From NCBI RefSeq assembly GCF_014842975.1, contig NZ_JACYXK010000022.1, forward strand, positions 1-64,000: a stretch of 64,000 nucleotides of DNA, given 5' to 3'. The notes beneath the pieces were generated by a model. The model ran no database searches and had not been told where the DNA came from. It saw only the letters and a program-made list of their open reading frames with translations. The position numbers were made by a program, and so were the translations under genes. This document shows, one piece after another, positions 17,573 to 26,101 of this stretch (position 1 is its first letter; every line of letters starts with the position of its first letter). The stretch comes from Rhodanobacter sp. DHB23. Lineage in GTDB: Bacteria > Pseudomonadota > Gammaproteobacteria > Xanthomonadales > Rhodanobacteraceae.

Positions 17573-18787
17573 TCAGGCGAACGGCTGGTCGATGGCGGGC
17601 GAGGGCTCGGTGAACCATCGTGCGCCATCTTCGGTGACGTGGAAATGGTCTTCCAGCCGCACGCCGAAGCGTTCCGGCACCACGATCATCGGCTCGTCGC
17701 TGGCGCACATGCCGGGCGCCAGCGGCGTGGCGTTGCCGCGCACTAGGTAGGGCGTCTCGTGGATGGCGAGGCCGCAGCCGTGGCCGGTGCGGTGCGGGAT
17801 GCCGGGCAGGCGGTAGCCCGGGCCCAGGCCGGCGCGTTCCACCACCGCGCGGGCGGCGGCGTCCACGGTTTCGCAGCGCACGCCGGGGCGTACGGCCTCG
17901 AAGGCAGCGCGTTGCGCGGCCTGCTCCAGCTCCCAGATGCGCTCCACCTCGCCGTCCACGCGGCCGAAGGCGTAGCAGCGGGTGATGTCGGAGTGGTAGC
18001 CCTGCACGGTGCAGCCGGTGTCGATCAGCACCAGCTGGTCCTCGTCCAGGTGCTGCTCGCCGGGCAGGCCGTGCGGATAGGCGGTGGCGTGGCCGAACTG
18101 CACGATGCAGAAGGTGGAGCCGTTGTCCGCGCCCAGTGCGCGATGTGCCTCGTCGATGAAGCGCACCAGTTCGCGGTTGCCGATGCCGGCATGCAGGATG
18201 CGTGCGGCCAGCCTGTGCACGTGCAGGGTCATCGCGGTGGCCTGCCGCATCAGCGCCAATTCGGCCGGTGACTTGCACATGCGGCAGCCGTCGATGATGG
18301 CGCTGGCATCAGCCGGCGATTGGCCGGCCATCGCGTCGCGCAATTTCGTCGTCACCGTGTAGGGTGCGGCGGGGTCGAGCGCCAGGCTGTGCGCCCGGCG
18401 TTCGCGCAGCGCGGCGGCCACCAGCGCTTGCGGATCCTCGTGCTCCTCCCATGTGCGCACGTCGGCCGGGATGCGCAGCACGGCGGCCAGCGAGCCGGTT
18501 TCGAACGCGGGGCACACCACGATGGGCTGGCCGTGCGCGGTGAGCAGCAGGGCCACCAGCCGCTCGCTGGCGCCCCAGGGCACGCCGGTGAAGTAGCGCA
18601 GCGAGGCGCCGGCGGTGACCAGCAGCGCGTCGATGCCGGCGGCGCGCAGCAGCGCACGGGCGCGTTCGATGCGGGCCTGGTGTTCGTCGGCGCCGATCGG
18701 CGCGGCGCGACCGGGCCATGGCGCGAACATCGCACGCGCGGCGGCGCGGTCGAGGCCGCCGACCTGTCGGGAAGAGGGAGTGTCCAT
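17573..18787 (-). CDS. M24 family Xaa-Pro peptidase
   Basis: 404-residue cytoplasmic creatinase/prolidase-fold enzyme that cleaves peptide bonds next to proline. An N-terminal creatinase domain spans about 35-165 and the pita-bread domain about 175-395. Metal ligands are visible as Asp256 (LIDTGC), Asp267 (HSDITR), His336 (HRTGHG), Glu365 (SDEPMIV) and Glu379 (VRLEDHF). It leads the operon with the DUF885 gene and is divergent from the PAS-AraC regulator, which is the likely controller. It could be an aminopeptidase P or a prolidase; the sequence does not separate them. Confidence 0.88.
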   Translation of the reverse strand: MDTPSSRQVGGLDRAAARAMFAPWPGRAAPIGADEHQARIERARALLRAAGIDALLVTAGASLRYFTGVPWGASERLVALLLTAHGQPIVVCPAFETGSLAAVLRIPADVRTWEEHEDPQALVAAALRERRAHSLALDPAAPYTVTTKLRDAMAGQSPADASAIIDGCRMCKSPAELALMRQATAMTLHVHRLAARILHAGIGNRELVRFIDEAHRALGADNGSTFCIVQFGHATAYPHGLPGEQHLDEDQLVLIDTGCTVQGYHSDITRCYAFGRVDGEVERIWELEQAAQRAAFEAVRPGVRCETVDAAARAVVERAGLGPGYRLPGIPHRTGHGCGLAIHETPYLVRGNATPLAPGMCASDEPMIVVPERFGVRLEDHFHVTEDGARWFTEPSPAIDQPFA

Positions 18788-18923
18788 GCCGACATGATCG
18801 GTGCCTCGACGCGTCGGCCGCTAGGTCGGCCTGCCGCCGGAAGATGCGGAATTCGGCATAATGGCCGCCGCCGCCGCGAGCCTTTGCTAGCGTGCCTCCC
18901 CACTTCCATTCGCCGGATTTGCC

Positions 18924-19625
18924 ATGGACGTGAAGCTTTCGGCCGAGGACATGCAGACGCTGTTCGACGCGTTGCCCGACGTCGTGTTCTTCGTGAAGGA
19001 CCGCGCCGGCCGCTACACGCACGCCAACCTCACCCTGGTGCGCCGGTTGCGGCTGAAGCGGCGCGAGGAGGTGATCGGCCGCAGCGTCGCCGAGCTGTTT
19101 CCCAGCACGCTGGGCAGTTCCTATGCCGCGCAGGACCGGCGCGTGCTGGCGGGCGAGACCATCGCCAACCAGCTCGAAGTGCATTTGCTGCCCAATCGCG
19201 CGCCGGGCTGGTGCATCACCTGCAAATACCCGCAGCGCCAGCGCGGCGAAGTGTGCGGCGTGCTCGGCATCTCGCGCGACCTGCGCCATCCCGACGGACG
19301 CCACCCGACCTACCCGCGCCTGGTGCGCGCGATGGAATACCTGCAGTCGCACTACGCCGAAGGCGTGCGCGTGGCCCAGCTGGCGGCGCTGGCCGAGGTG
19401 TCGGTGGCGCAGCTGGAACGCCATTTTCGCAACGTCTTCCAGCTCACCCCGCAGCAGGCGCTGACCAAGCTGCGCATCGACGCCGGGATGCGCCTGCTGC
19501 GCGGCGCGGGCAGCGTGGCCGACATCGGCCTGGCCTGCGGCTTCACCGACCAGAGCGCGTTCGCGCGCCAGTTCAAGGCCACCGTGGGCATGACGCCGCG
19601 CGAGTTCCGCAGCTTGCATGGGTGA
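18924..19625 (+). CDS. PAS-AraC transcriptional regulator
   Basis: 233 residues: an N-terminal PAS domain (about 8-125; ALPDVVFFVKDRAGRYTHAN) and a C-terminal AraC/XylS DNA-binding domain (about 130-233) with two helix-turn-helix units, the second being SVADIGLACGFTDQSAFARQFK. PAS replaces the usual sugar-binding cupin, so the signal is probably a small ligand, cofactor or redox state. It is divergent from the M24-DUF885 operon with 136 bases between starts, which suggests local control of that operon. Confidence 0.9.
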   Translation: MDVKLSAEDMQTLFDALPDVVFFVKDRAGRYTHANLTLVRRLRLKRREEVIGRSVAELFPSTLGSSYAAQDRRVLAGETIANQLEVHLLPNRAPGWCITCKYPQRQRGEVCGVLGISRDLRHPDGRHPTYPRLVRAMEYLQSHYAEGVRVAQLAALAEVSVAQLERHFRNVFQLTPQQALTKLRIDAGMRLLRGAGSVADIGLACGFTDQSAFARQFKATVGMTPREFRSLHG

Positions 19626-19633
19626 GCAGGTTT

Positions 19634-19756
19634 GCTCCTCCCCCTGCTTGCAGGGGGAGGTTGGGAGGGGGTGAAACCTTGCGAAAGACGCTCATGGATT
19701 GCTTTCGCAAGCGCCTGACCCCACCCCCAGCCCTCCCCTGCACGCAGGGGAGGGAG
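19634..19756. repeat. Family 2-like CTCCCCCTG palindromic repeat, copy 2
   Basis: Begins CTCCTCCCCCTGCTTGCAGG and ends GCACGCAGGGGAGGGAGA, with inner arms CTTGCGAAAG and CTTTCGCAAG. It is a nested palindrome related in its outer arms to the CCCTCTCCC elements but different in its core. Confidence 0.7.
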
Positions 19757-19812
19757 ACAGCACATGGCACGACTGGGACTCGACGCTAAGGAAGATCTGA
19801 ATAACCGGTTTT

Positions 19813-19933
19813 CTGCTCGTCATTCTGGCGAGGAGCTTCACAACAGCCGAAGGCTGGTCAAGCCGGAATCCAGTGCCTCTGCTTTCAAGGAGATACAGGC
19901 ACTGGATCCCAGCTTTCGCTGGGATGACGAGCA
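19813..19933. repeat. Imperfect palindrome with CAGTGCCTCTG and CAGGCACTGGATCC arms
   Basis: Outer arms TGCTCGTCATTCTGGCG and CGCTGGGATGACGAGCA are inverted; inner arms GGAATCCAGTGCCT and AGGCACTGGATCCC are inverted around a short loop. A TCATTCCGGCG segment near 8993 looks like a partial arm of the same type. Confidence 0.65.
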
Positions 19934-20011
19934 AAATCGACGAGCAAAATCAGAGCTTCCGGAGCTGCTCTGCGCACCATGCACTTGTCCGGCCTGGCCG
20001 GGATGGCGGGC

Positions 20012-20038
20012 AAAAAAGGCCGCCCACGAAGGGCGGCC
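20012..20038 (-). terminator. Intrinsic terminator of the DPP4 gene
   Basis: On the minus strand GGCCGCCC, loop TTCGT, GGGCGGCC, then six T. It lies 34 bases beyond the DPP4 stop. Confidence 0.92.
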
Positions 20039-20072
20039 GGAAGGGAACCCTGGCACGCACCTGCATCAACCA

Positions 20073-22364
20073 TCAATCGAACGGCCGCATCCGGTAATCC
20101 TCCGGCGGCTGCTCGCGCAGCAGGTTTTCCACCAGGAAGTCCCAGCGGCGGCGCTGGTAGTAGGGCACGTTGTCCAGGAAGTGGTCGGCGTTGGGCACGG
20201 TCAGCATCTGGAAATCCTTGTTCGCCTTCATCAAGGCGTCCACCAGCCGCAGCGATTCGGACGGCGGCACGTTGTTGTCCACTTCGCCGAACGCGACCAT
20301 CAGCCTGCCGCGGATCCTGTCCACCTGGCGGATGTTGGAATTGGCCGCGTAGCTGGCGTCCAGCGTGCTGCCCAGCCACTGTTCGTTCCAGTCCGCCTTG
20401 TCGATGCGGTTGTCGTGGTTGCCGGAGGCGGCGACGCCGACCGTGTAGAAATCAGGGTAGTCCTCCAGCGCGCGCACCACGTCGTAACCGCCTGCGGAGA
20501 AGCCGTAGATGCCGACGCGACCGGCATCGATCCACGGATGGCTGGCCGCCATTTCGCGGATGCCGGCGACGTGGTCGTCCAGGCCCACGGCGTGCAGGTT
20601 GCGGTAGGCCGGTTGCTGGAAGGCGCGCGAGCGCCCGGCGGTGCCGCGCCCGTCGATCATCAGCGCGACGGCACCGAGCTGCGCCATCGCCTCGTCGTTG
20701 CGCGCGGCCAGCGCCGCCTCGAAGGACTTGGGCGTCATCACGTAATGCGGGCCGGTGTACACGTCCTCGATCACCGGATAGCGCTTCGCCGGATCGAAAT
20801 CCGCCGGCAGGTAGTACGCGCCGTAGATGCGCGTCTTGCCGTCCGCCGCGGTCGCCTCGAACGGCTGCGGGAAACGGTAGCCGGCGGCGAGGAAGGCGCT
20901 GGCATCGGCGTGGTCCAGTTGCATCACGATGCGGCCGTCGCGGGTGCTGCGCAGCACGGAGCGCGTGGGCCGGTTGACCAGCGACATGTTGTCCACGAAG
21001 TAGCGGCCGTCCGGCGATACCGAGACGTCGTGGTTCAGCGGCTCGGGCGTGAGCAGCCGCAGGTGGCTGCCGTCCATCGCCGTCGAATACAGCGCGCACA
21101 GGTAGGGGTCGAGGCCCGGCTCGCGGCCACTGCCGGCGATCAGCAGGCGGCCATCCGCATGGTCGATGCCTTCCACGCCCCACGCGCGCCATTGGCCCGA
21201 GGTGATGGCGCGTCGATGCGAATCGCCGTTGCCGTCGATGGCGTACAGCTGCTTCCAGCCGGTGGCGTCGTCGCTCCAGTAGTTCGTGCCGGTCTTGTCG
21301 TCGTAGTACCAGGAATGGGCGTAGGTATCGACGTAGGTATCCGAACGGTTTTCCGCGATGGAACTTGCCGCGCCCGTGGCGGCGTCGATGCGGTACAGGT
21401 CCATGGCCTTGTCGCCGCGCATGGGCACGCGCTCGAACAGCGTCGTGCCGTCGCGGCTCCATGCGAAGCCGGGGCCGCCGTAATACAGCACGGGTTCGGG
21501 CGGCAGCTGCATGGCGATGCGCTTGCCGGAAGCCACGTCGAAGACCATGCCCTGCGCGCGCGGCACGATCGTGTCGCCGGCCATCGGGTACACGTAATCG
21601 AATACGCGCGGCTTGCCGTCGCCGGGCGGCGTGGATTGCACCAGCGCCATCCGGCGCGCGCCCTGAGTGTCGAGCCGGTAGGTGGCGATGCGCCTGGAAT
21701 CGGGCGACCACGCGATGTCCGCCGGCAGCGCGGGATGCTCGCTGTCCGCGGCGATCATCAGGCTGGGGTCGATCACCGGCGTGGCATACGGCGCATCGGG
21801 CGTGCCGTCGGCGGTCAGCGCCCTGGTGCTGCCGTCCTTGCCGTCGATCACGAACAGGTTGCCGTCGCGTACGACGGCGCGCCATCGGCCATCGGGCGAT
21901 GCCACGCCGTCTTCCTCCGTGACGCTGGCCAGTGCGTTGGTCGTCGGCGCGTAGCGCCAGTGCCTGCCGCCGGCATCGAAGCGCAGTTCGCCCGTGTGCT
22001 CGTCCACCTGCAAACCGCCCAGGCGGAAATCCTTGCGCGAAACGGCCTTCACCCTGGCCTTGCCCAGCGCATCGGACAACTTCGCCTGATCGAACAGCGG
22101 ACGCATGACGCCACGCGCTGGATCGACATAGACGTATTCGCGCCCATGGCGCGTGTGCTTCACGAACCAGAAGCGTGCGCCGTCGCCTATCCATGTCGGA
22201 CGCACGCTCAGGTCGAAAACCAGCTCGCCGATGTGCTGCGGCAACACGGCCTCGGCCCTGGCGTAAACGGACGCGGGCATCGCGTTCGTCGTGGTTCCGG
22301 TAGCCGCCGATGCGGCGCCCGCCGCCAGCATCGCCAGGAAAAGTGCCGTGGAAATCTTGCGCAT
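20073..22364 (-). CDS. S9 family dipeptidyl peptidase IV
   Basis: 763-residue exported serine peptidase that removes X-Pro or X-Ala dipeptides from peptide N-termini. A signal peptide ends near GAASAA (about residue 20). The N-terminal beta-propeller runs to about 510, then an alpha/beta-hydrolase domain follows. The nucleophile is Ser623 in YGFSAGGYD, with the acid in FGEVDNNVPP and the histidine in NADHFL near the C-terminus. It has its own terminator, and the preceding TonB receptor gene has one too, so it is probably transcribed separately from the region 22365-22405. It fits a peptide-utilisation role with its neighbours. Confidence 0.9.
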   Translation of the reverse strand: MRKISTALFLAMLAAGAASAATGTTTNAMPASVYARAEAVLPQHIGELVFDLSVRPTWIGDGARFWFVKHTRHGREYVYVDPARGVMRPLFDQAKLSDALGKARVKAVSRKDFRLGGLQVDEHTGELRFDAGGRHWRYAPTTNALASVTEEDGVASPDGRWRAVVRDGNLFVIDGKDGSTRALTADGTPDAPYATPVIDPSLMIAADSEHPALPADIAWSPDSRRIATYRLDTQGARRMALVQSTPPGDGKPRVFDYVYPMAGDTIVPRAQGMVFDVASGKRIAMQLPPEPVLYYGGPGFAWSRDGTTLFERVPMRGDKAMDLYRIDAATGAASSIAENRSDTYVDTYAHSWYYDDKTGTNYWSDDATGWKQLYAIDGNGDSHRRAITSGQWRAWGVEGIDHADGRLLIAGSGREPGLDPYLCALYSTAMDGSHLRLLTPEPLNHDVSVSPDGRYFVDNMSLVNRPTRSVLRSTRDGRIVMQLDHADASAFLAAGYRFPQPFEATAADGKTRIYGAYYLPADFDPAKRYPVIEDVYTGPHYVMTPKSFEAALAARNDEAMAQLGAVALMIDGRGTAGRSRAFQQPAYRNLHAVGLDDHVAGIREMAASHPWIDAGRVGIYGFSAGGYDVVRALEDYPDFYTVGVAASGNHDNRIDKADWNEQWLGSTLDASYAANSNIRQVDRIRGRLMVAFGEVDNNVPPSESLRLVDALMKANKDFQMLTVPNADHFLDNVPYYQRRRWDFLVENLLREQPPEDYRMRPFD

Positions 22365-22405
22365 CGTCGTTTCCCGTATCGAAAAGCAGACGCAGGGTTG
22401 CGTGT

Positions 22406-22431
22406 AAAAAAAGCCACCCGGGACGGGTGGC
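22406..22431 (-). terminator. Intrinsic terminator of the TonB-dependent receptor gene
   Basis: On the minus strand GCCACCCG, loop TCC, CGGGTGGC, then seven T, 57 bases after the receptor's stop. It separates the receptor from the DPP4 gene. Confidence 0.92.
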
Positions 22432-22488
22432 GGATGGGGAAAGTGGTGTGTGCGGCGGAAGTTCCGTTTCCGCCTGCACGGGTCTGCA

Positions 22489-25400
22489 TCAGTAGTCGTA
22501 GGTCACGCCCAGTTGCACCCAGCGCGGAGCTTCCAGCCGGTAAGGCATCAGGTACCACGGGTTGGGTACGCCTGGTCCCCAGTTGACTGCGGACTGGTCC
22601 ATGACGGACTTCTGTTCGTTGAACACGTTGTGTACCTGGAACTGGAAATCCAGCTTGTGGGCGGCGAAGGCCGGGCGGTAGTCCAGTTGCAGGTTCAACT
22701 GGTGCGTCCACGGCGTGCTGCCGTTGGCGCCCGGCGGCGAGGGGACGCCGTTGCACCAGTGGTAGCTGCTGCCGTAGCCACCCGGGTCGTCGGCGGCCGT
22801 GCCGTAGCCGGAGAGCGGTCCGTAGTAGCCGAGGCAGGTCAGTGGCGTGCCGGAGGCGATGTCGTAGGTGCCGCCCACGCTCCATTCCGGCGTGATCTGG
22901 TACGAGCCGTAGATGCGCAGGTGGTGGCGCTGGCTGTTGGCCTGGTCGCCGTTGGCGTACTGCATGATCTGCGGGAAGTCCCATGCGGCGGTGCCGGATT
23001 GCGACTGGCCGCCCCGGAACGTCGTGGTCGATGTCGGGCCCTCGTAGTTGCCGTAGCTGCGCGCAAAGATGTAGTCGATCTTGCCCCACCACTTGCCGTC
23101 GAACGGATGCTCCAGGTACATGTCCAGCGCGTAATAGCGGCGCTTGAGCTGCGGCATCAGGAAATCGGCCCACGGAATCTTCACCTGGCTGTAGCCGCCG
23201 CTGCCGTTCGGCACGGTGATCGTGTTGGCAACGCCCGGATTGATCAGGACGGTGCCGACGTAGTCGTTCGGGTTGCTGCTGACGGTAACGCCTTGCGCCG
23301 CAGCCGCCTGCAGCAGGATGGGCATGTCCTGCACGTTCTGGCCGCTGTCCCAGTCGTCGATGGCGCGGCCCATGCGGTTCACGGTGCCGCTCACGCCGTA
23401 CACCCAGCTCTGGTCGAGCATGTGGAACTGCTGCTGCAGGCCCAGCACGAACTGATCCACGTACTCGGCCTTGAGGCTCTGCGCATCGGCCGTCTTGGGG
23501 TTGGCCATCTGGCCGTTCCAGCCGTTGGGGTAATAGATGCCGCCCGGCAAGGTATTGGGGGTGATCTGCTGGGTGGTCGGCGAGCCGTTCCACAGCGGGA
23601 TGCCGGTGGGCCCGATGCCGTTGTAGAGGTAGTACTGCTGCGTATCCAGCGGGGCGCCGCCCATCGTCAGGGCCACCGATGTGGGCATGGCGAGGTAGTA
23701 GCGGCCGGCATTGCCGTACACCTTCATGCTGGAGTCGCCGAACACGTCCCAGCTGACGCCGAGGCGAGGTGCCCACTGCGGCTTGGTCAGGCGCAGGAAC
23801 GCCGCGCCAGCGGGGTTGTAGTTGGTGAACTGGTCGTTGCGCAGGCCGAGGTTCAGCAACAGGTTGGGCGTGACCTGCCAGTTGTCCTGGATGTACTGCG
23901 CACGCTGCTTCACGGATACGGTGGAATCCTGCGAATACGATCCCTTGACCGCGAAGCAGCTGAAGGCCACGCCCGAGATGGTGCAAGGCGTGCCCGGCCC
24001 CACGTAGTAGCCGTTGGCGTTCAGGGCATTCGCGCCGGGCTGGTAGGCCTGGTAGTCCCACGTGTAGCCGGGGCCGCCCGTGATGGAGCCGTCCTGCCGG
24101 TCGACGTCGTTGTCGTTGTCGATGCCGAACAGGAGGTCGTGGTCGCCCAGCTTCCAGTCGAGGTCGATGCGCAGGTTGCGCACTTCGGAGCTGTGCTGGG
24201 GGTTGCTCAGGCTGCCGGTGCCGTAAAGGTTCTCGTAGGGCGTGCCGCTGGCCGGCAGGTAGGCCGGGTTTTCGTTGTTGATGTCGTAGATCGACGGCAA
24301 GGTCATGCCTTGCGCCGCCGCCGGCGAAGCCGCCGGAATCTGGTAGTAGTACTCGCCAGTCATCTTGCCGAACATGGCGTTCAACGTCAGGTTGTCGGTG
24401 ATGTACGAGGTGTACTTCAGGATGTCGATGTCGAACGTGGTCTTGTAGCGCCAGCCCTGGTACAGGAAGTCGCCATTGGTGTGCGTGCCGTAGTCGTAGA
24501 CGTAGGTCTGCGACGGATCGTTGGAGGTCTGGTTGCGCACGCCCGTGAACGACAGGATGTTGCTGTCGTTGATGTTCCAGTCCAGCTTGGCGTAGAGCTT
24601 CGGGTCGCTGTCCTTGTTGTAGGACACGGTGCTCGGGGTACCCGGATAGCTGAGGGCGCCGACGCCGTGGCTTTGCGACTTGTTCGCCTCGTACGACACG
24701 AACATGAAGAGCGTGTCCTTGATCAGCGGGCCGCTGATGTAGGCGTCATACACCGTGTTCCAGCTGCTGTTGCGGCGGTAGTACCCGTAGATCTGCCCCG
24801 GCTTCTGGTAGGGGTAGATGTTGGCCGGGTTGGCGTAATAGAGGTTGTCCTTGGAGCCTTCAAGGAACGATGGTTCCCACAGCGCCTGACCGCCGAAGTG
24901 CCAGTCGTTGGTGCCGCTCTTGCCGATCTGGCTGATCACGCCGCCGGCCGAGCGGCCGTACATCGCGCCGTAGCCGCTGGTCAGCGTCTGTTGCTGGTCG
25001 ATGGATCCATACGGCAGCGTGATGCCGCCGGTGTTGCTGAGCGGGTCGGAGGTGTTGAAGCCGTTGATGTAGTACGCGTTCTCGACGATGGATGCGCCGT
25101 TGACCGAGATCACCGGCTCACCCGTGGGGCCGCTCCAATACTCCGAGCCGGCGATGGTGCCCGGCGCCAGCAGGGCGATGGCCGCGGAGTTGCGCGCCAC
25201 CGGCAGCTGGGTCAGCTGCTTGGCCGTGATGGTGGTGTTCTGCGTGGTGGAGGTCACGTCGATCGGGGGCAAGGCGTTCGCCGTCACCGTGACCGTGCTC
25301 AGCGACTTGGCGTCACCGTGCTGCACGAAGTCCGCTTCGGACGCGCCGCCGGCGGCGGGGCTGACGTGGTCGTGCGATTCCACTACCGCACCGCCCTGGA

Positions 25401-25659
25401 TCAGGCTGACCGTGTAGTCGCCGACCGGAACGGTGATCGAGTAGTGGCCGGTGTTGTCCACCGGCACGGTGCGGTTGAAGCCCGAGCCGCCGGTGACCTG
25501 CACGGTGGCGCCGGACGCGGGCGCGTTGCCGAAGATGGTGCCGGTGGTGGCCTGTGCGAATGCCTGGCCGGTCACGCCGGTGGCGGCGACGATGGCCATG
25601 GCCAAGGCCGTGCGGCGCAATGCCGAGGCGCGTACGCGATCGGATTTCATGACGTTCAT
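22489..25659 (-). CDS. Oar-like TonB-dependent outer-membrane receptor
   Basis: 1056-residue outer-membrane protein. A signal peptide ends about residue 35 (GQAFAQ). Next is a carboxypeptidase-regulatory-like domain (about 40-115; GTIFGNAPASGATV), then a plug domain beginning around VTVTANALPPIDV with the NGASIVENAYYINGFN plug loop, then a large beta-barrel ending in the aromatic LGVTYDY. This architecture is that of the Oar/SusC-like receptors that xanthomonads carry in large numbers for polymer breakdown products. Neighbouring S53 and DPP4 peptidases suggest peptides as cargo, an inference. I start at ATG 25659; ATG 25650 is also possible. Confidence 0.9.
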   Translation of the reverse strand: MNVMKSDRVRASALRRTALAMAIVAATGVTGQAFAQATTGTIFGNAPASGATVQVTGGSGFNRTVPVDNTGHYSITVPVGDYTVSLIQGGAVVESHDHVSPAAGGASEADFVQHGDAKSLSTVTVTANALPPIDVTSTTQNTTITAKQLTQLPVARNSAAIALLAPGTIAGSEYWSGPTGEPVISVNGASIVENAYYINGFNTSDPLSNTGGITLPYGSIDQQQTLTSGYGAMYGRSAGGVISQIGKSGTNDWHFGGQALWEPSFLEGSKDNLYYANPANIYPYQKPGQIYGYYRRNSSWNTVYDAYISGPLIKDTLFMFVSYEANKSQSHGVGALSYPGTPSTVSYNKDSDPKLYAKLDWNINDSNILSFTGVRNQTSNDPSQTYVYDYGTHTNGDFLYQGWRYKTTFDIDILKYTSYITDNLTLNAMFGKMTGEYYYQIPAASPAAAQGMTLPSIYDINNENPAYLPASGTPYENLYGTGSLSNPQHSSEVRNLRIDLDWKLGDHDLLFGIDNDNDVDRQDGSITGGPGYTWDYQAYQPGANALNANGYYVGPGTPCTISGVAFSCFAVKGSYSQDSTVSVKQRAQYIQDNWQVTPNLLLNLGLRNDQFTNYNPAGAAFLRLTKPQWAPRLGVSWDVFGDSSMKVYGNAGRYYLAMPTSVALTMGGAPLDTQQYYLYNGIGPTGIPLWNGSPTTQQITPNTLPGGIYYPNGWNGQMANPKTADAQSLKAEYVDQFVLGLQQQFHMLDQSWVYGVSGTVNRMGRAIDDWDSGQNVQDMPILLQAAAAQGVTVSSNPNDYVGTVLINPGVANTITVPNGSGGYSQVKIPWADFLMPQLKRRYYALDMYLEHPFDGKWWGKIDYIFARSYGNYEGPTSTTTFRGGQSQSGTAAWDFPQIMQYANGDQANSQRHHLRIYGSYQITPEWSVGGTYDIASGTPLTCLGYYGPLSGYGTAADDPGGYGSSYHWCNGVPSPPGANGSTPWTHQLNLQLDYRPAFAAHKLDFQFQVHNVFNEQKSVMDQSAVNWGPGVPNPWYLMPYRLEAPRWVQLGVTYDY

Positions 25660-26101
25660 GAGCTGTGAGAACTCCCCGTGAAAGACTGGTTTTCCCCGAA
25701 TGCACGAAACGTGGCATCCCCATGCCAGCGCGACGTCGGTCGCGGCATTCGGAAGAAAAAGGATTGTTTCGAACCAAAGCAAGGCGGACTTCCAGCCGCC
25801 GTGGCGAATGCAACCGTTTCAGCCGAATCAGGCCGAAAGCCTGCGAATTCCGTTTCGCATGTCAGGCATGGTGGATCACGATTCGTGGATCTGTCGCGGC
25901 GCGATGCTGCGTCGGGAATGCGGAAGATGGCATAAAGGATTTAATACGACATTTTCCCGTCGAAGTCGGCATAAACATGGTTTCGCGGCGGCTGGCCGGA
26001 CTCGTCGTTCCGACGAATGGTCTGCTTCGATGCCAGCGGTTCCACGGATGCGGAATCGCCACTGCGGCACCGGCATGCGCCGGTGCCGCAGTGGCGACGG
26101 G
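25660..26101. other. Intergenic region upstream of the TonB receptor gene
   Basis: 442 bases between the S53 protease stop and the receptor start, both on the minus strand. It is less GC-rich than its surroundings and should contain the receptor promoter and leader. I note a near-palindrome TGCAACCGTTTCA at 25809-25821, weakly like a repressor operator, and the long hairpin at 26057-26098. No gene is seen. Confidence 0.5.
26057..26098 (-). terminator. Long perfect hairpin after the S53 protease gene
   Basis: A 19-bp perfect stem (TCGCCACTGCGGCACCGGC and its complement) around loop ATGC, 3 bases beyond the stop of the S53 gene. It has no T tract. It probably stabilises or ends the transcript. 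Confidence 0.7.

Larger units (their letters stand above)
19626..20072. other. Repeat-rich intergenic region
   Basis: 447 bases between the regulator gene and the DPP4 gene, both ending here. It holds a family 2 repeat at 19634-19756, a second imperfect palindrome at 19813-19933, and the DPP4 terminator at 20012-20038. No gene is seen. Confidence 0.7.

Noticed and set aside
25809-25821. LacI-type operator upstream of the TonB receptor
   Set aside because: TGCAACCGTTTCA has an odd centre and one mismatch, and the site is about 150 bases from the start; too weak to claim.
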